A stretch of DNA of 44,875 nucleotides from a virus. Below are positions 36,190 through 42,402 of the stretch, piece after piece. The stretch covers positions 1 to 44,875 of IMG/VR virus record IMGVR_UViG_3300043410_001111; one strand, 5' to 3'. Both the position numbers and the translations under genes were made by a program. The notes beneath the pieces were generated by a model. It ran no database searches, was not told the DNA's origin, and saw nothing but the letters and a program-made list of their open reading frames with translations. The first letter of the stretch is position 1. Every line of letters begins with the position of its first letter.

Positions 36190-36259
36190 GTAGCTCAGTT
36201 GGTAGAGCATCGGTCTGAAGTACCGAGTGTCGGCGGTTCGATTCCGTCCCTAGGCACCA
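36184..36259 (+). tRNA. tRNA-Phe(GAA), overlaps upstream stop codon
   Basis: Acceptor GCCTAGG / CCTAGGC, anticodon loop CTGAAGT, T-loop TTCGATT, encoded CCA. The first six bases overlap the end of the upstream coding region, whose TAG stop is part of the acceptor stem. Confidence 0.95.
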
Positions 36260-36276
36260 TATAACAAGGAATGAAA

Positions 36277-36510
36277 ATGGTTTATGAATGGATTATTTCA
36301 TTCCTTGCCCTTTTTATTGTTGACATCTTATATGTTGTCTATATGAAAAAGGTGCAACAAGATAATGCAATTATGGCAAGTGTCTGGGCAACATCAATCT
36401 ACTTATTGAACAGTGTTGCAATCATTTCATATACATCGGATAATACAATATTGATTCCTGCATCTATCGGTGCATTTATGGGAACCTATGTTGGTATGAA
36501 GATTAAATAG
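36277..36510 (+). CDS. Small membrane protein, 77 aa
   Basis: A 77-residue protein with three hydrophobic stretches (WIISFLALFIVDILYVVYMK; SIYLLNSVAIISYT; ASIGAFMGTYVGMK), probably three short membrane passes. AAGGA is best spaced for ATG 36277; the ATG at 36271 is too close. It lies between tRNA-Phe and tRNA-Cys. Function unknown. Confidence 0.75.
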   Translation: MVYEWIISFLALFIVDILYVVYMKKVQQDNAIMASVWATSIYLLNSVAIISYTSDNTILIPASIGAFMGTYVGMKIK

Positions 36511-36513
36511 TAT

Positions 36514-36590
36514 GGGGATGTGCGCTGGAGAGGCTACAGCAGGGTCTGCAAAACCTTCGAATGTCGGTTCGAATCCGATCATCCCTTCCA
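36514..36590 (+). tRNA. tRNA-Cys(GCA)
   Basis: Acceptor GGGGATG / CATCCCT, anticodon loop CTGCAAA, T-loop TTCGAAT, encoded CCA. It starts 4 bases after the preceding stop codon. Confidence 0.94.
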
Positions 36591-36594
36591 ATAT

Positions 36595-36669
36595 GCCGCC
36601 TTGGTGTTAATGGTAGCACGTGAGTTTGTGGCACTCAAGGAATAGGATCGTAACCTGTAGGCGGTACCA
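36595..36669 (+). tRNA. tRNA-His(GTG)
   Basis: Acceptor GCCGCCT / AGGCGGT, anticodon loop TTGTGGC, T-loop ATCGTAA, encoded CCA. The extra G at position -1 needed by histidyl-tRNA synthetases is not encoded in the expected place (the base is T). Confidence 0.88.
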
Positions 36670-36688
36670 TTTATTATGGAGTTGCATT

Positions 36689-37465
36689 GTGTTTGATTGG
36701 CTGTTTAGAAAGAAAAAAATAAAGATTGAGTTCTATTCAGAGATCGAAGAACTAATCTATACAAATGCTCCTGATAAAGGAACAGATGTAATTAACAATT
36801 TTATGAATAAATTTAAAATTGTCAAAAACAATAATCCATCAGCACCTGATGTATCAAGGTGTCCTGGTATTGTTACTTATATGAATCACGGCTATGTTAT
36901 TCGTGCCTGGGCAGATATTGAGGTTACTCCTTCTGCAGATGGTAAAAATTTTAAATATAAAGTTAAGGCAGCAAAAAAATCTTTGATGAAAGATGAAGTA
37001 AACAAAGAATTGCTACAGGCTCGCATAGATGATATCTCAGCATTCGGTAAAGAGACGATGTATGATATCATACCGCGTGATGATACATGTGAATATGTTT
37101 TAAAATATAACTCTCCTTGGTCTGTAAAGATGCCAAAGGGATATGGTATGTTGATTGTCCCGGTATTCTATGACAATGAACAAAGATTTACTCCTATTCC
37201 TGGTATTCTATTGGCTGATGCCTGGGAAAAAATAAATGTGTTTATGTACTGGCATAAATTAGGTGAAACTGTTAATATTAAAGAAGGTACACCATTGTGC
37301 AAGCTCATTCCTATAAAACTTGAGCAGTATGATGTTGAACACCGTTTTATCAATAAGCAAGATATAATTAAGGCGAATGTGGCTACTCTATTGATGAGAG
37401 CATCATCAAATTATACATGGAAAAAAGTTATTAAGTTGTGTCGGGAAAAGTTCTATAAACAATAG
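36689..37465 (+). CDS. Hypothetical protein, 258 aa, GTG start
   Basis: A 258-residue protein starting VFDWLFRKKKIKIEFYSEIE (GTG at 36689, GGAG upstream); the longer frame would start inside tRNA-His. The middle and end (KYNSPWSVKMPKGYGMLIVP, then NIKEGTPLCKLIPIKLEQY) recall the DUF6065-type layout, with an N-terminal strand block and a KGTP...IP turn. I cannot assign an activity. It lies in the tRNA region between tRNA-His and the NHLP-like gene. Confidence 0.7.
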   Translation: MFDWLFRKKKIKIEFYSEIEELIYTNAPDKGTDVINNFMNKFKIVKNNNPSAPDVSRCPGIVTYMNHGYVIRAWADIEVTPSADGKNFKYKVKAAKKSLMKDEVNKELLQARIDDISAFGKETMYDIIPRDDTCEYVLKYNSPWSVKMPKGYGMLIVPVFYDNEQRFTPIPGILLADAWEKINVFMYWHKLGETVNIKEGTPLCKLIPIKLEQYDVEHRFINKQDIIKANVATLLMRASSNYTWKKVIKLCREKFYKQ

Positions 37466-37472
37466 GTGTGAT

Positions 37473-37847
37473 ATGCTTCCTGTTCAAGTTCAACCTTCTA
37501 ACATGAAACAGTATTTGTCTTTGTATCATGGATATGAGACTAAACAACCTGACTATGAAGACTATACCGAATACGAAGTGATTGATGCCAAGACAATCAA
37601 ATCAAAGATTGTTGATTATCTTGGAAAGGTATTGGCACGTTGTTGGATTGCTCCTCATTTGTTAAAAGAATTGGAAGCTGATCCCCATCAGTGCTTGTAT
37701 GAAATGGGAATGATACTACCGGAAGATTTAACTATTCATGTTGTCACAAGTAAAAAGAATAGACCACGTCTTGTCGTCTATGAATTAATAAATGGCAAAC
37801 CAAAAAAGATTTGCTATTTGCAGCTATCTATGATAGCATCTAAATAA
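37473..37847 (+). CDS. Protein with nitrile hydratase alpha / NHLP-leader-like domain
   Basis: A 124-residue protein. Residues 42-95 (KVLARCWIAPHLLKELEADP, then QCLYEMGMILPEDLTIHVVT) follow the pattern of nitrile hydratase alpha subunits and of NHLP peptide leaders: helix, W-x-x-P, L-x-x-DP-x-x-L-x-E-x-G-I-x-LP-x-x-x-x-x-V-V. The metal-binding C-x-x-CSC motif of nitrile hydratase is absent, and no core peptide with a GG cut site is evident. It is probably a fold relative with a different role. AGGTG precedes the start; its last codons contain one of two 17-base direct repeats. Confidence 0.6.
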   Translation: MLPVQVQPSNMKQYLSLYHGYETKQPDYEDYTEYEVIDAKTIKSKIVDYLGKVLARCWIAPHLLKELEADPHQCLYEMGMILPEDLTIHVVTSKKNRPRLVVYELINGKPKKICYLQLSMIASK

Positions 37848-37849
37848 TT
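37833..37849 (+). repeat. 17-bp direct repeat, left copy
   Basis: ATAGCATCTAAATAATT directly before tRNA-Gly(GCC), identical to 39849-39865 before tRNA-Ser(GCT). The two copies bracket the RNA array and the Ro60-like gene, which suggests insertion or exchange of this cassette by recombination. Confidence 0.8.
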
Positions 37850-37923
37850 GCGGGTATGATGTAGAGGTAACCTGCTTCGTTGCCAACGAAGATTCACCAG
37901 TTCGATTCTGGTTACCCGCTCCA
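37850..37923 (+). tRNA. tRNA-Gly(GCC)
   Basis: Acceptor GCGGGTA / TACCCGC, anticodon loop TTGCCAA, T-loop TTCGATT, encoded CCA. The RNA array starts 6 bases after the CCA. Confidence 0.95.
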
Positions 37924-37929
37924 AGTTTT

Positions 37930-37991
37930 GGGATCAGTTCAGCAATCACCGCCCTAGGGCACTTTTTATTGGAAAAAAGCAAAGTGATCCC
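37930..37991 (+). ncRNA. Tandem RNA array, unit 1
   Basis: A 62-base unit closed by a 7-bp stem GGGATCA / TGATCCC. The 5' strand is followed by GTTCAGCAATC, the box shared by the units. An internal GCCCTAGGGC palindrome forms a small hairpin. The linker CGTTGATTTTA leads to unit 2. Confidence 0.75.
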
Positions 37992-38000
37992 GTTGATTTT

Positions 38001-38061
38001 AGGATTGTTACAGCAAACCAAATGCATTTGACTTGTAATCAAAAAAGCAAAAAGCAATCCT
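38001..38061 (+). ncRNA. Tandem RNA array, unit 2
   Basis: Closing stem AGGATTG / CAATCCT (7 bp), then TTACAGCAAACC. The interior is AT-rich with AAAAAAGCAAAAAG before the 3' arm. The linker is TGTTGAATAA. Confidence 0.75.
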
Positions 38062-38070
38062 GTTGAATAA

Positions 38071-38209
38071 AGGTTGAGTACAGCAAAACCAGTTTGGACC
38101 TAATAAGTCCTCCAGTATACGTTTTGCGTATACATTTAAGCACTCTCGCGTTAGTCGCGAGGCCATGAGTTCTTCGAATTGTCTCATATAAAACAAGTAG
38201 AACCAACCT
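38071..38209 (+). ncRNA. Tandem RNA array, unit 3, multi-hairpin
   Basis: Closing stem AGGTTG / CAACCT (6 bp), then AGTACAGCAAAACC. The 139-base unit contains four consecutive hairpins: GGAC/GTCC with a 7-base CTAATAA loop like an anticodon arm, GTATACG/CGTATAC, CTCGCG/CGCGAG and ATGAG/CTCAT. This multi-arm body on a closing stem resembles the tRNA-like module of bacterial YrlA-type Y RNAs. The linker is TGTTGATTTT. Confidence 0.75.
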
Positions 38210-38218
38210 GTTGATTTT

Positions 38219-38301
38219 AGAATGCCTTCAGTAAACCTTTCGGGAAAAAAACGCGCCTTATAAGTGTGTCTAGTGGTTCAAATCCACAAATCGTGCATTC
38301 T
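38219..38301 (+). ncRNA. Tandem RNA array, unit 4, with T-arm mimic
   Basis: Closing stem AGAATGC / GCATTCT (7 bp), then CTTCAGTAAACC. Near the 3' side GTGG-TTCAAAT-CCAC reproduces a tRNA T-arm, with a 7-base loop of canonical sequence. The linker is GTTGATTAA. Confidence 0.75.
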
Positions 38302-38310
38302 GTTGATTAA

Positions 38311-38368
38311 AGATTGAGTTCCGCAACTAACAAAAATTTGTATTGAAAAACAAAGAAAAGTTCAATCT
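38311..38368 (+). ncRNA. Tandem RNA array, unit 5
   Basis: Closing stem AGATTGA / TCAATCT, extended by a G-T pair, then GTTCCGCAACTAAC. The final linker TGTAGATAAAATGGAG leads into the leader of the Ro60-like gene, 22 bases before its ATG. Confidence 0.72.
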
Positions 38369-38390
38369 GTAGATAAAATGGAGAAGTGAA

Positions 38391-39827
38391 ATGTCTACTT
38401 TTGTAAATGCCTTGATTAACCAAGAAGCTCGCACTGAAAATGGTATGAAGGCTCGTGCTTCTACTGCCAATGCTTTGACTGACTTTTTCTTCAAGGCTGG
38501 TGCAATGCGTAAGCAAAACATTATCCCAACTTGGACCGCTGCTCGCGTAGAGAACGCTGATCTTGCTTGTCGTCTTGCACTATGGCTCCGTGATGTCCGT
38601 GGTGGTGCAGGTGAACGTAAGGCATTCCGTGATATTTTGTATGATCTTGCGAATACTGATGGTGATCGTGCTCATGCACTGATGCGCCGTGTTCCTGAGA
38701 TCGGTCGTTGGGATGACTTGCTCGTGTTGATTAACACTCCTCTTTGGGATCAAGCAGTATTCATGATCAAGTGCGCTCTCGAAGATAACAATGGTCTCTG
38801 TGCTAAGTGGATGCCTCGTAAGGGTAATGAAGCAGTAGTGCTTCGTAATGCTCTTGGTTGGTCTCCAAAGTATTACCGCAAGCGTCTGGTTGAGTTGACT
38901 AAGGTCGTTGAAACTCAGATGTGTGCAAAGGATTGGGATAACATTAACTTCAACCATGTTCCTTCTATTGCAGCATCTCGCTACAAGAAGGCTTTCAATC
39001 GTCACACTGAGAAGTATAAGGAATGGGCAACAAAGCTCGTTTCTAAGGATCCAGAAGTGGCGAAGGAAGTTAAGGTTAATGCTGGCGCTATCTTCCCTCA
39101 CGATGTTATTAAGCAGTTGTTTAACGTTGGTTGGGGATTATCTAGCTCAGTAAAGGATCTGTCAAAGGCAGAACTTGATGTGATCACAGCACAATGGGAA
39201 GCACTTCCTAACTATGTTGGCGATGCAAACATTCTTCCTCTAGTTGATGTATCTGGTTCAATGGTTGTTGGTGTGTCTGGTAACACTCGTGCATTGGATG
39301 TTGCGGTATCTCTTGGTCTGTATCTCGCAGACAAGAACAAAGGTAAGTTCAAGGATACGTTCTTGACTTTCTCTAGCGATCCTCAACTGCTTCACTTGAA
39401 TGGTAACATTGTCGATAAGGCAAATCAGATGAACACTTCTAAGTGGGAGATGTCAACTGACTTGCATAAGGCAATGGATAAGATCCTCAAGACAGCAATC
39501 GATGGTAATGTTCCTCAGGAAGAAATGCCAAACATGCTTCTGATCTTGTCAGACATGCAGTTCAATCAATGTACTCGCTTTGATGACTCTGCAATGGAAA
39601 TGATCAGTCGCAAGTATGAAGCAGCAGGTTACAATGTTCCTGCAATCGTGTTCTGGAACTTGAACGCTAAGGACAATGTCCCAGTGAAGCATGATGAATC
39701 TGGTGTGGCACTTGTATCAGGTTTCTCACCATCTATCTTGAAGGGTGTTTTGTCAGCAGACACTGATGAGTTCACTCCAATGGGTATCATGATGAAGACA
39801 ATCATGTCTGATCGCTATGATTTTTAA
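38391..39827 (+). CDS. Ro60-like protein: DUF2828 TROVE domain plus vWA domain
   Basis: A 478-residue protein of the DUF2828 group, which carries a TROVE (Ro60-type HEAT-repeat RNA-binding) domain and a von Willebrand A domain. TROVE part, about 1-275: TENGMKARASTANALTDFFF, then LALWLRDVRGGAGERKAFRD, GRWDDLLVLI and AKWMPRKGN. vWA part, about 280-478: MIDAS motif LVDVSGSM (about residue 285), the STDL Thr motif and LILSDMQF. Ro60 proteins bind Y RNAs and misfolded RNA and act in RNA quality control and decay. Five tandem structured RNAs lie directly upstream, the arrangement expected for a Ro/Y-RNA system. GGAG precedes the ATG. A strong hairpin follows the stop. Confidence 0.88.
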   Translation: MSTFVNALINQEARTENGMKARASTANALTDFFFKAGAMRKQNIIPTWTAARVENADLACRLALWLRDVRGGAGERKAFRDILYDLANTDGDRAHALMRRVPEIGRWDDLLVLINTPLWDQAVFMIKCALEDNNGLCAKWMPRKGNEAVVLRNALGWSPKYYRKRLVELTKVVETQMCAKDWDNINFNHVPSIAASRYKKAFNRHTEKYKEWATKLVSKDPEVAKEVKVNAGAIFPHDVIKQLFNVGWGLSSSVKDLSKAELDVITAQWEALPNYVGDANILPLVDVSGSMVVGVSGNTRALDVAVSLGLYLADKNKGKFKDTFLTFSSDPQLLHLNGNIVDKANQMNTSKWEMSTDLHKAMDKILKTAIDGNVPQEEMPNMLLILSDMQFNQCTRFDDSAMEMISRKYEAAGYNVPAIVFWNLNAKDNVPVKHDESGVALVSGFSPSILKGVLSADTDEFTPMGIMMKTIMSDRYDF

Positions 39828-39850
39828 TAGAAGGGGGTACCCCCTTCTAT
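39827..39850 (+). terminator. Strong palindromic hairpin after the Ro60-like gene
   Basis: ATAGAAGGGG and its complement meet around GTAC (a 10-bp stem with a 4-base loop). No T run follows. It may terminate or protect the mRNA end. Confidence 0.6.
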
Positions 39851-39865
39851 AGCATCTAAATAATT
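39849..39865 (+). repeat. 17-bp direct repeat, right copy
   Basis: ATAGCATCTAAATAATT, identical to 37833-37849; it ends 1 base before tRNA-Ser(GCT). Confidence 0.8.
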
Positions 39866-39866
39866 T

Positions 39867-39958
39867 GGTGAGTTGGCTGAGAGGCCTAAAGCACTCGTTT
39901 GCTAAATGAGCGAAGGTAGAGATACTTTCCGTGGGTTCGAATCCCACACTCACCGCCA
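39867..39958 (+). tRNA. tRNA-Ser(GCT)
   Basis: Acceptor GGTGAGT / ACTCACC, anticodon loop TTGCTAA, long variable arm, T-loop TTCGAAT, encoded CCA. Confidence 0.94.
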
Positions 39959-39971
39959 AAGTAGAGGTTAT

Positions 39972-40643
39972 ATGATGTCAAAGAATGTGGAATTTTTTAA
40001 AGAGCTAGGAAATGTTGATAAGGTATTTCCAAGACCTTTTTTGAGGGTTAATATTCAAGATCTTGTTGATAAAAATGAATACTATGCCATAAAAGATTAT
40101 TGTTATGACACTAACAATTTTCATCAAAATACTGGTAATTTTACATCCAAAGATAAGCATATTTTTAAACAACCTTTTGGTGGATTCAAATTATATAATG
40201 TGTTCAATGATGCTGTCAATTATTTCTATAAAGATATAATGGGGCATGAATCCACCAATTTAAAAATTACACAATCTTGGTTAAATGTCAGTAATGCCGG
40301 TGATCATCATCACCATCATGCACATCTTAATAGTGTTGTATCAGGTGTGTTTTATATGAGCTCAGGCATTAATCAAGGCTATTTTTGTCTTCATAAAACA
40401 ATTCATTATATGCCTTATTCTGTTGAGGTAACAAAGAATACGCCATATAATGAAGAGACTGTTTATTATTATACAAGTGAATTTGATATGTTCTTGTTCT
40501 TGAGTGATACCTTTCATTCAGTTACAACAAGCACGGCTAATGAAAAACGTATTTCATTGGCATTCAATTCATTCTATGTCGGTCAAATTGGATCTGATAA
40601 GGCAGATGCCTTGTATATTTCCGATGTTTCAGATAGTAAGTAA
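39972..40643 (+). CDS. Putative 2OG-Fe(II) oxygenase
   Basis: A 223-residue protein. WLNVSNAGDHHHHHAHLNSV (about residues 112-131) and SGVFYMSS resemble the double-stranded beta-helix core of 2OG-Fe(II) dioxygenases of the type common in cyanophages, with the His-x-(His/Asp/Asn) metal pair within the His-rich stretch, a distal His in DTFHSV and the 2OG-binding Arg in EKRISLAFN. The five His in a row make the exact ligand uncertain. These enzymes hydroxylate proteins, nucleic acids or small molecules. AGAGG precedes ATG 39972. Confidence 0.75.
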   Translation: MMSKNVEFFKELGNVDKVFPRPFLRVNIQDLVDKNEYYAIKDYCYDTNNFHQNTGNFTSKDKHIFKQPFGGFKLYNVFNDAVNYFYKDIMGHESTNLKITQSWLNVSNAGDHHHHHAHLNSVVSGVFYMSSGINQGYFCLHKTIHYMPYSVEVTKNTPYNEETVYYYTSEFDMFLFLSDTFHSVTTSTANEKRISLAFNSFYVGQIGSDKADALYISDVSDSK

Positions 40644-40814
40644 ATGGTGTCACAATCTATAGAAAATGATTCCAATTTTAAAAAGGCATTTTGGAAATGG
40701 TTTGATGATTTACCAAGAGCCCAGAAAGAACGCTTTTGGTATTATCAAATTGATATGGCAACAACATATTTTTTTAATGCCATATATAATAAACAGCTTC
40801 GTAAAACGAGCTGA
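40644..40814 (+). CDS. Hypothetical protein, 56 aa
   Basis: A 56-residue protein, MVSQSIENDSNFKKAFWKWF then DDLPRAQKERFWYYQIDMAT, aromatic and helical. It follows the oxygenase gene without a gap and ends 2 bases before tRNA-Leu(TAG). The frame is intact from ATG 40644 to TGA 40814. No family recognised. Confidence 0.65.
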   Translation: MVSQSIENDSNFKKAFWKWFDDLPRAQKERFWYYQIDMATTYFFNAIYNKQLRKTS

Positions 40815-40816
40815 AA

Positions 40817-40893
40817 GCCCCAGTAGTCCAATTGGTAGAGGCGCTTGACTTAGAATCAAGATGTTGGGAGTTCGAGTCTCTCCTGGGGCACCA
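40817..40893 (+). tRNA. tRNA-Leu(TAG) with short variable loop
   Basis: Acceptor GCCCCAG / CTGGGGC, anticodon loop CTTAGAA with TAG, T-loop TTCGAGT, encoded CCA. The variable loop is ATGTT, 5 bases, the same as in tRNA-Leu(TAA) at 21459, although Leu tRNAs usually have a long arm. Confidence 0.9.
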
Positions 40894-40923
40894 TTCCTAG
40901 AAACAACAAAAGGAAACTATGAA

Positions 40924-41466
40924 ATGAAAAATATTATCACAGCTGCTATTCTTTGTATGGCAGTGACTTCAGCATCAGCTGCAAGTCTTCCAGAGAAGAA
41001 GGCAACTCCTGCAGCACCAGCTCTTGAAGTTCCTTCAAGTTGGTACGTAGGCGTAAATGCTGGCGGCAATGTTCGTTCAAATCAGAATGTTCAGAACACA
41101 CCTGGTAACGTAGGTGGTGTCGTTGGTTATAATATCAATAAGAACTTTGCAATTGAAGCTACACTTGATCAAGCTTTCAAGAAAGGCAATGATGGTAAAG
41201 AAACTCGTGGTATGATTAATGGTGTTGCATCACCATTCTCATATTTTGGTTTCAAGCCATATCTTCTTGCTGGTATTGGTACACAAACAGCTGATGTTAA
41301 AAATGGTCTCAATGATACAAAGACCGTCTATAATGTTGGTGGTGGCGTGAAGTATGAACTCTCAAAGTCTTGGGAAATTGATACACGCTATCGTTATGTT
41401 AACACACTTAACAATACCAATCGCGATGCAAATATCGTGACAATGGGTGTTAATTATAAATTTTAA
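40924..41466 (+). CDS. Outer-membrane beta-barrel protein, Opa/OmpA-like
   Basis: A 180-residue protein with a signal peptide (MKNIITAAILCMAVTSASAA) and an Ala/Pro-rich linker, then alternating strands (SWYVGVNAGGNVRS, GGVVGYNINKNFAIEATLDQ, YFGFKPYLLAGIGTQTA, VYNVGGGVKYELSKSWEIDT) ending NIVTMGVNYKF with the C-terminal Phe recognised by the Bam machinery. This is the 8-strand opacity/OmpA barrel. In a lytic phage it might alter the host surface, for example by blocking other phages. AAAGGA precedes ATG 40924; the longer frame runs back into the tRNA. Confidence 0.9.
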   Translation: MKNIITAAILCMAVTSASAASLPEKKATPAAPALEVPSSWYVGVNAGGNVRSNQNVQNTPGNVGGVVGYNINKNFAIEATLDQAFKKGNDGKETRGMINGVASPFSYFGFKPYLLAGIGTQTADVKNGLNDTKTVYNVGGGVKYELSKSWEIDTRYRYVNTLNNTNRDANIVTMGVNYKF

Positions 41467-41471
41467 AAAAT

Positions 41472-41584
41472 ATGGTGTGTGATACAATTTGAGTGCTCGC
41501 CTGCCTATTCGTTGGCCCGAGCCAGAAACGTGAAAAATGACTCGGTTCACTATCCTTGTCTGTCACGTTAACATCACACACCAT
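41472..41584 (+). ncRNA. Structured RNA with 12-bp closing stem
   Basis: ATGGTGTGTGAT (41472-41483) is perfectly complementary to ATCACACACCAT (41573-41584). Inside are GCTCG/CGAGC and AACGTGA/TCACGTT hairpins and no open frame of note. It fills the gap between the beta-barrel gene and tRNA-Ser(TGA). The closed multi-arm layout resembles the RNA domains at 33215-33643; the family is unknown. Confidence 0.7.
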
Positions 41585-41592
41585 TATTTATT

Positions 41593-41682
41593 GGACAGGT
41601 GGCCGAGTGGTTTAAGGCTCTAGTCTTGAAAACTAGCGTGGGTGCAAGTCTACCGTGAGTTCGAATCTCACCCTGTCCGCCA
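41593..41682 (+). tRNA. tRNA-Ser(TGA)
   Basis: Acceptor GGACAGG / CCTGTCC, anticodon loop CTTGAAA, long variable arm, T-loop TTCGAAT, encoded CCA. Confidence 0.95.
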
Positions 41683-41684
41683 AA

Positions 41685-41692
41685 TATAAATA
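41685..41692 (+). promoter_or_regulatory. T4-type late promoter octamer
   Basis: TATAAATA placed so that transcription would begin about at the A of ATG 41698. The following gene has no ribosome binding site, so its late mRNA may be leaderless. Confidence 0.65.
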
Positions 41693-41697
41693 TCTAT

Positions 41698-42402
41698 ATG
41701 AAACGTATTGCACTGTTTAGACACCATCCAGAATGTTCAAATCAGTGCTGCGACGGCATGATGACCGCACTTAATTCAAACTATCATATAGATATTTTTT
41801 CAGAAGAGCAGGCAAGCCCTGCTCTTTTTTCTGAATATGATATTCTTGCATTTCCTGGTGGTATTGGTGATGTTGATTCATATGACAAATTCTTTAGACG
41901 AAAGGTTGCAAACGCTGTTGCCTATCATGTAGAAAGGGGTGGCTACTATCTAGGCATTTGTATGGGAGCTTATTGGGCTGGATCACATTATTTTGACATC
42001 TTAAACGATATTGAGCCAGTACAATATATCAAACGACCAAAGGCAGATGTCAGACGTCCTTACGGAACAATAGCGAACGTAGAATGGCTTGGTCGACACG
42101 AATCAATGTTTTTTTATGATGGTTGTGCGTTGATTGGCGATGAGAATAAATGTAAGGTGATAGCAAGATATGATAATGGAGACCCGATGGCAATCATCCA
42201 GGGTCGAGTTGGTCTTATTGGTTGTCATCCTGAATCAGAAAAATTTTGGTTTGACCAATACAAATATATAAAAGATTTTTGGCACGAACATCGTCATCAC
42301 AAAATGTTGCTAGAATTTGTTGATGAATTAACAACACAAGGATTAATACACAATGAGATACCCAATTTTATTCTTGATGCTGGTTGGTCTGCTGGCATTT
42401 AA
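41698..42402 (+). CDS. Class I glutamine amidotransferase-like protein (BPL_N type)
   Basis: A 234-residue protein. ILAFPGGIGDVDSYD (about residue 50), GGYYLGICMGAYWAG with the nucleophile-elbow Cys (about residue 84) and the later GCHPESEKFW (catalytic His and Glu) match the class I amidotransferase/BPL_N fold. No synthetase partner is attached; the substrate is unknown. A late-type octamer directly upstream implies late expression. It overlaps the endonuclease gene by 50 bases. Confidence 0.82.
   Translation: MKRIALFRHHPECSNQCCDGMMTALNSNYHIDIFSEEQASPALFSEYDILAFPGGIGDVDSYDKFFRRKVANAVAYHVERGGYYLGICMGAYWAGSHYFDILNDIEPVQYIKRPKADVRRPYGTIANVEWLGRHESMFFYDGCALIGDENKCKVIARYDNGDPMAIIQGRVGLIGCHPESEKFWFDQYKYIKDFWHEHRHHKMLLEFVDELTTQGLIHNEIPNFILDAGWSAGI

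Noticed and set aside
37824-38196. Minus-strand open frames over tRNA-Gly and the RNA array.
   Set aside because: They read through tRNA and hairpin arms and have no start signals; they are chance frames.
37930-38368. Looked at first like a CRISPR array because of the repeated GTTGATTTTA element at intervals.
   Set aside because: The repeat is only about 10 bases and is not constant, spacing varies from about 60 to 140 bases, and the segments between are closed by pairing stems. No cas gene is present.
37930-38390. Retron-type noncoding RNA before a protein gene.
   Set aside because: No reverse transcriptase gene is present, and several tandem units with separate stems do not fit a single msr-msd RNA.
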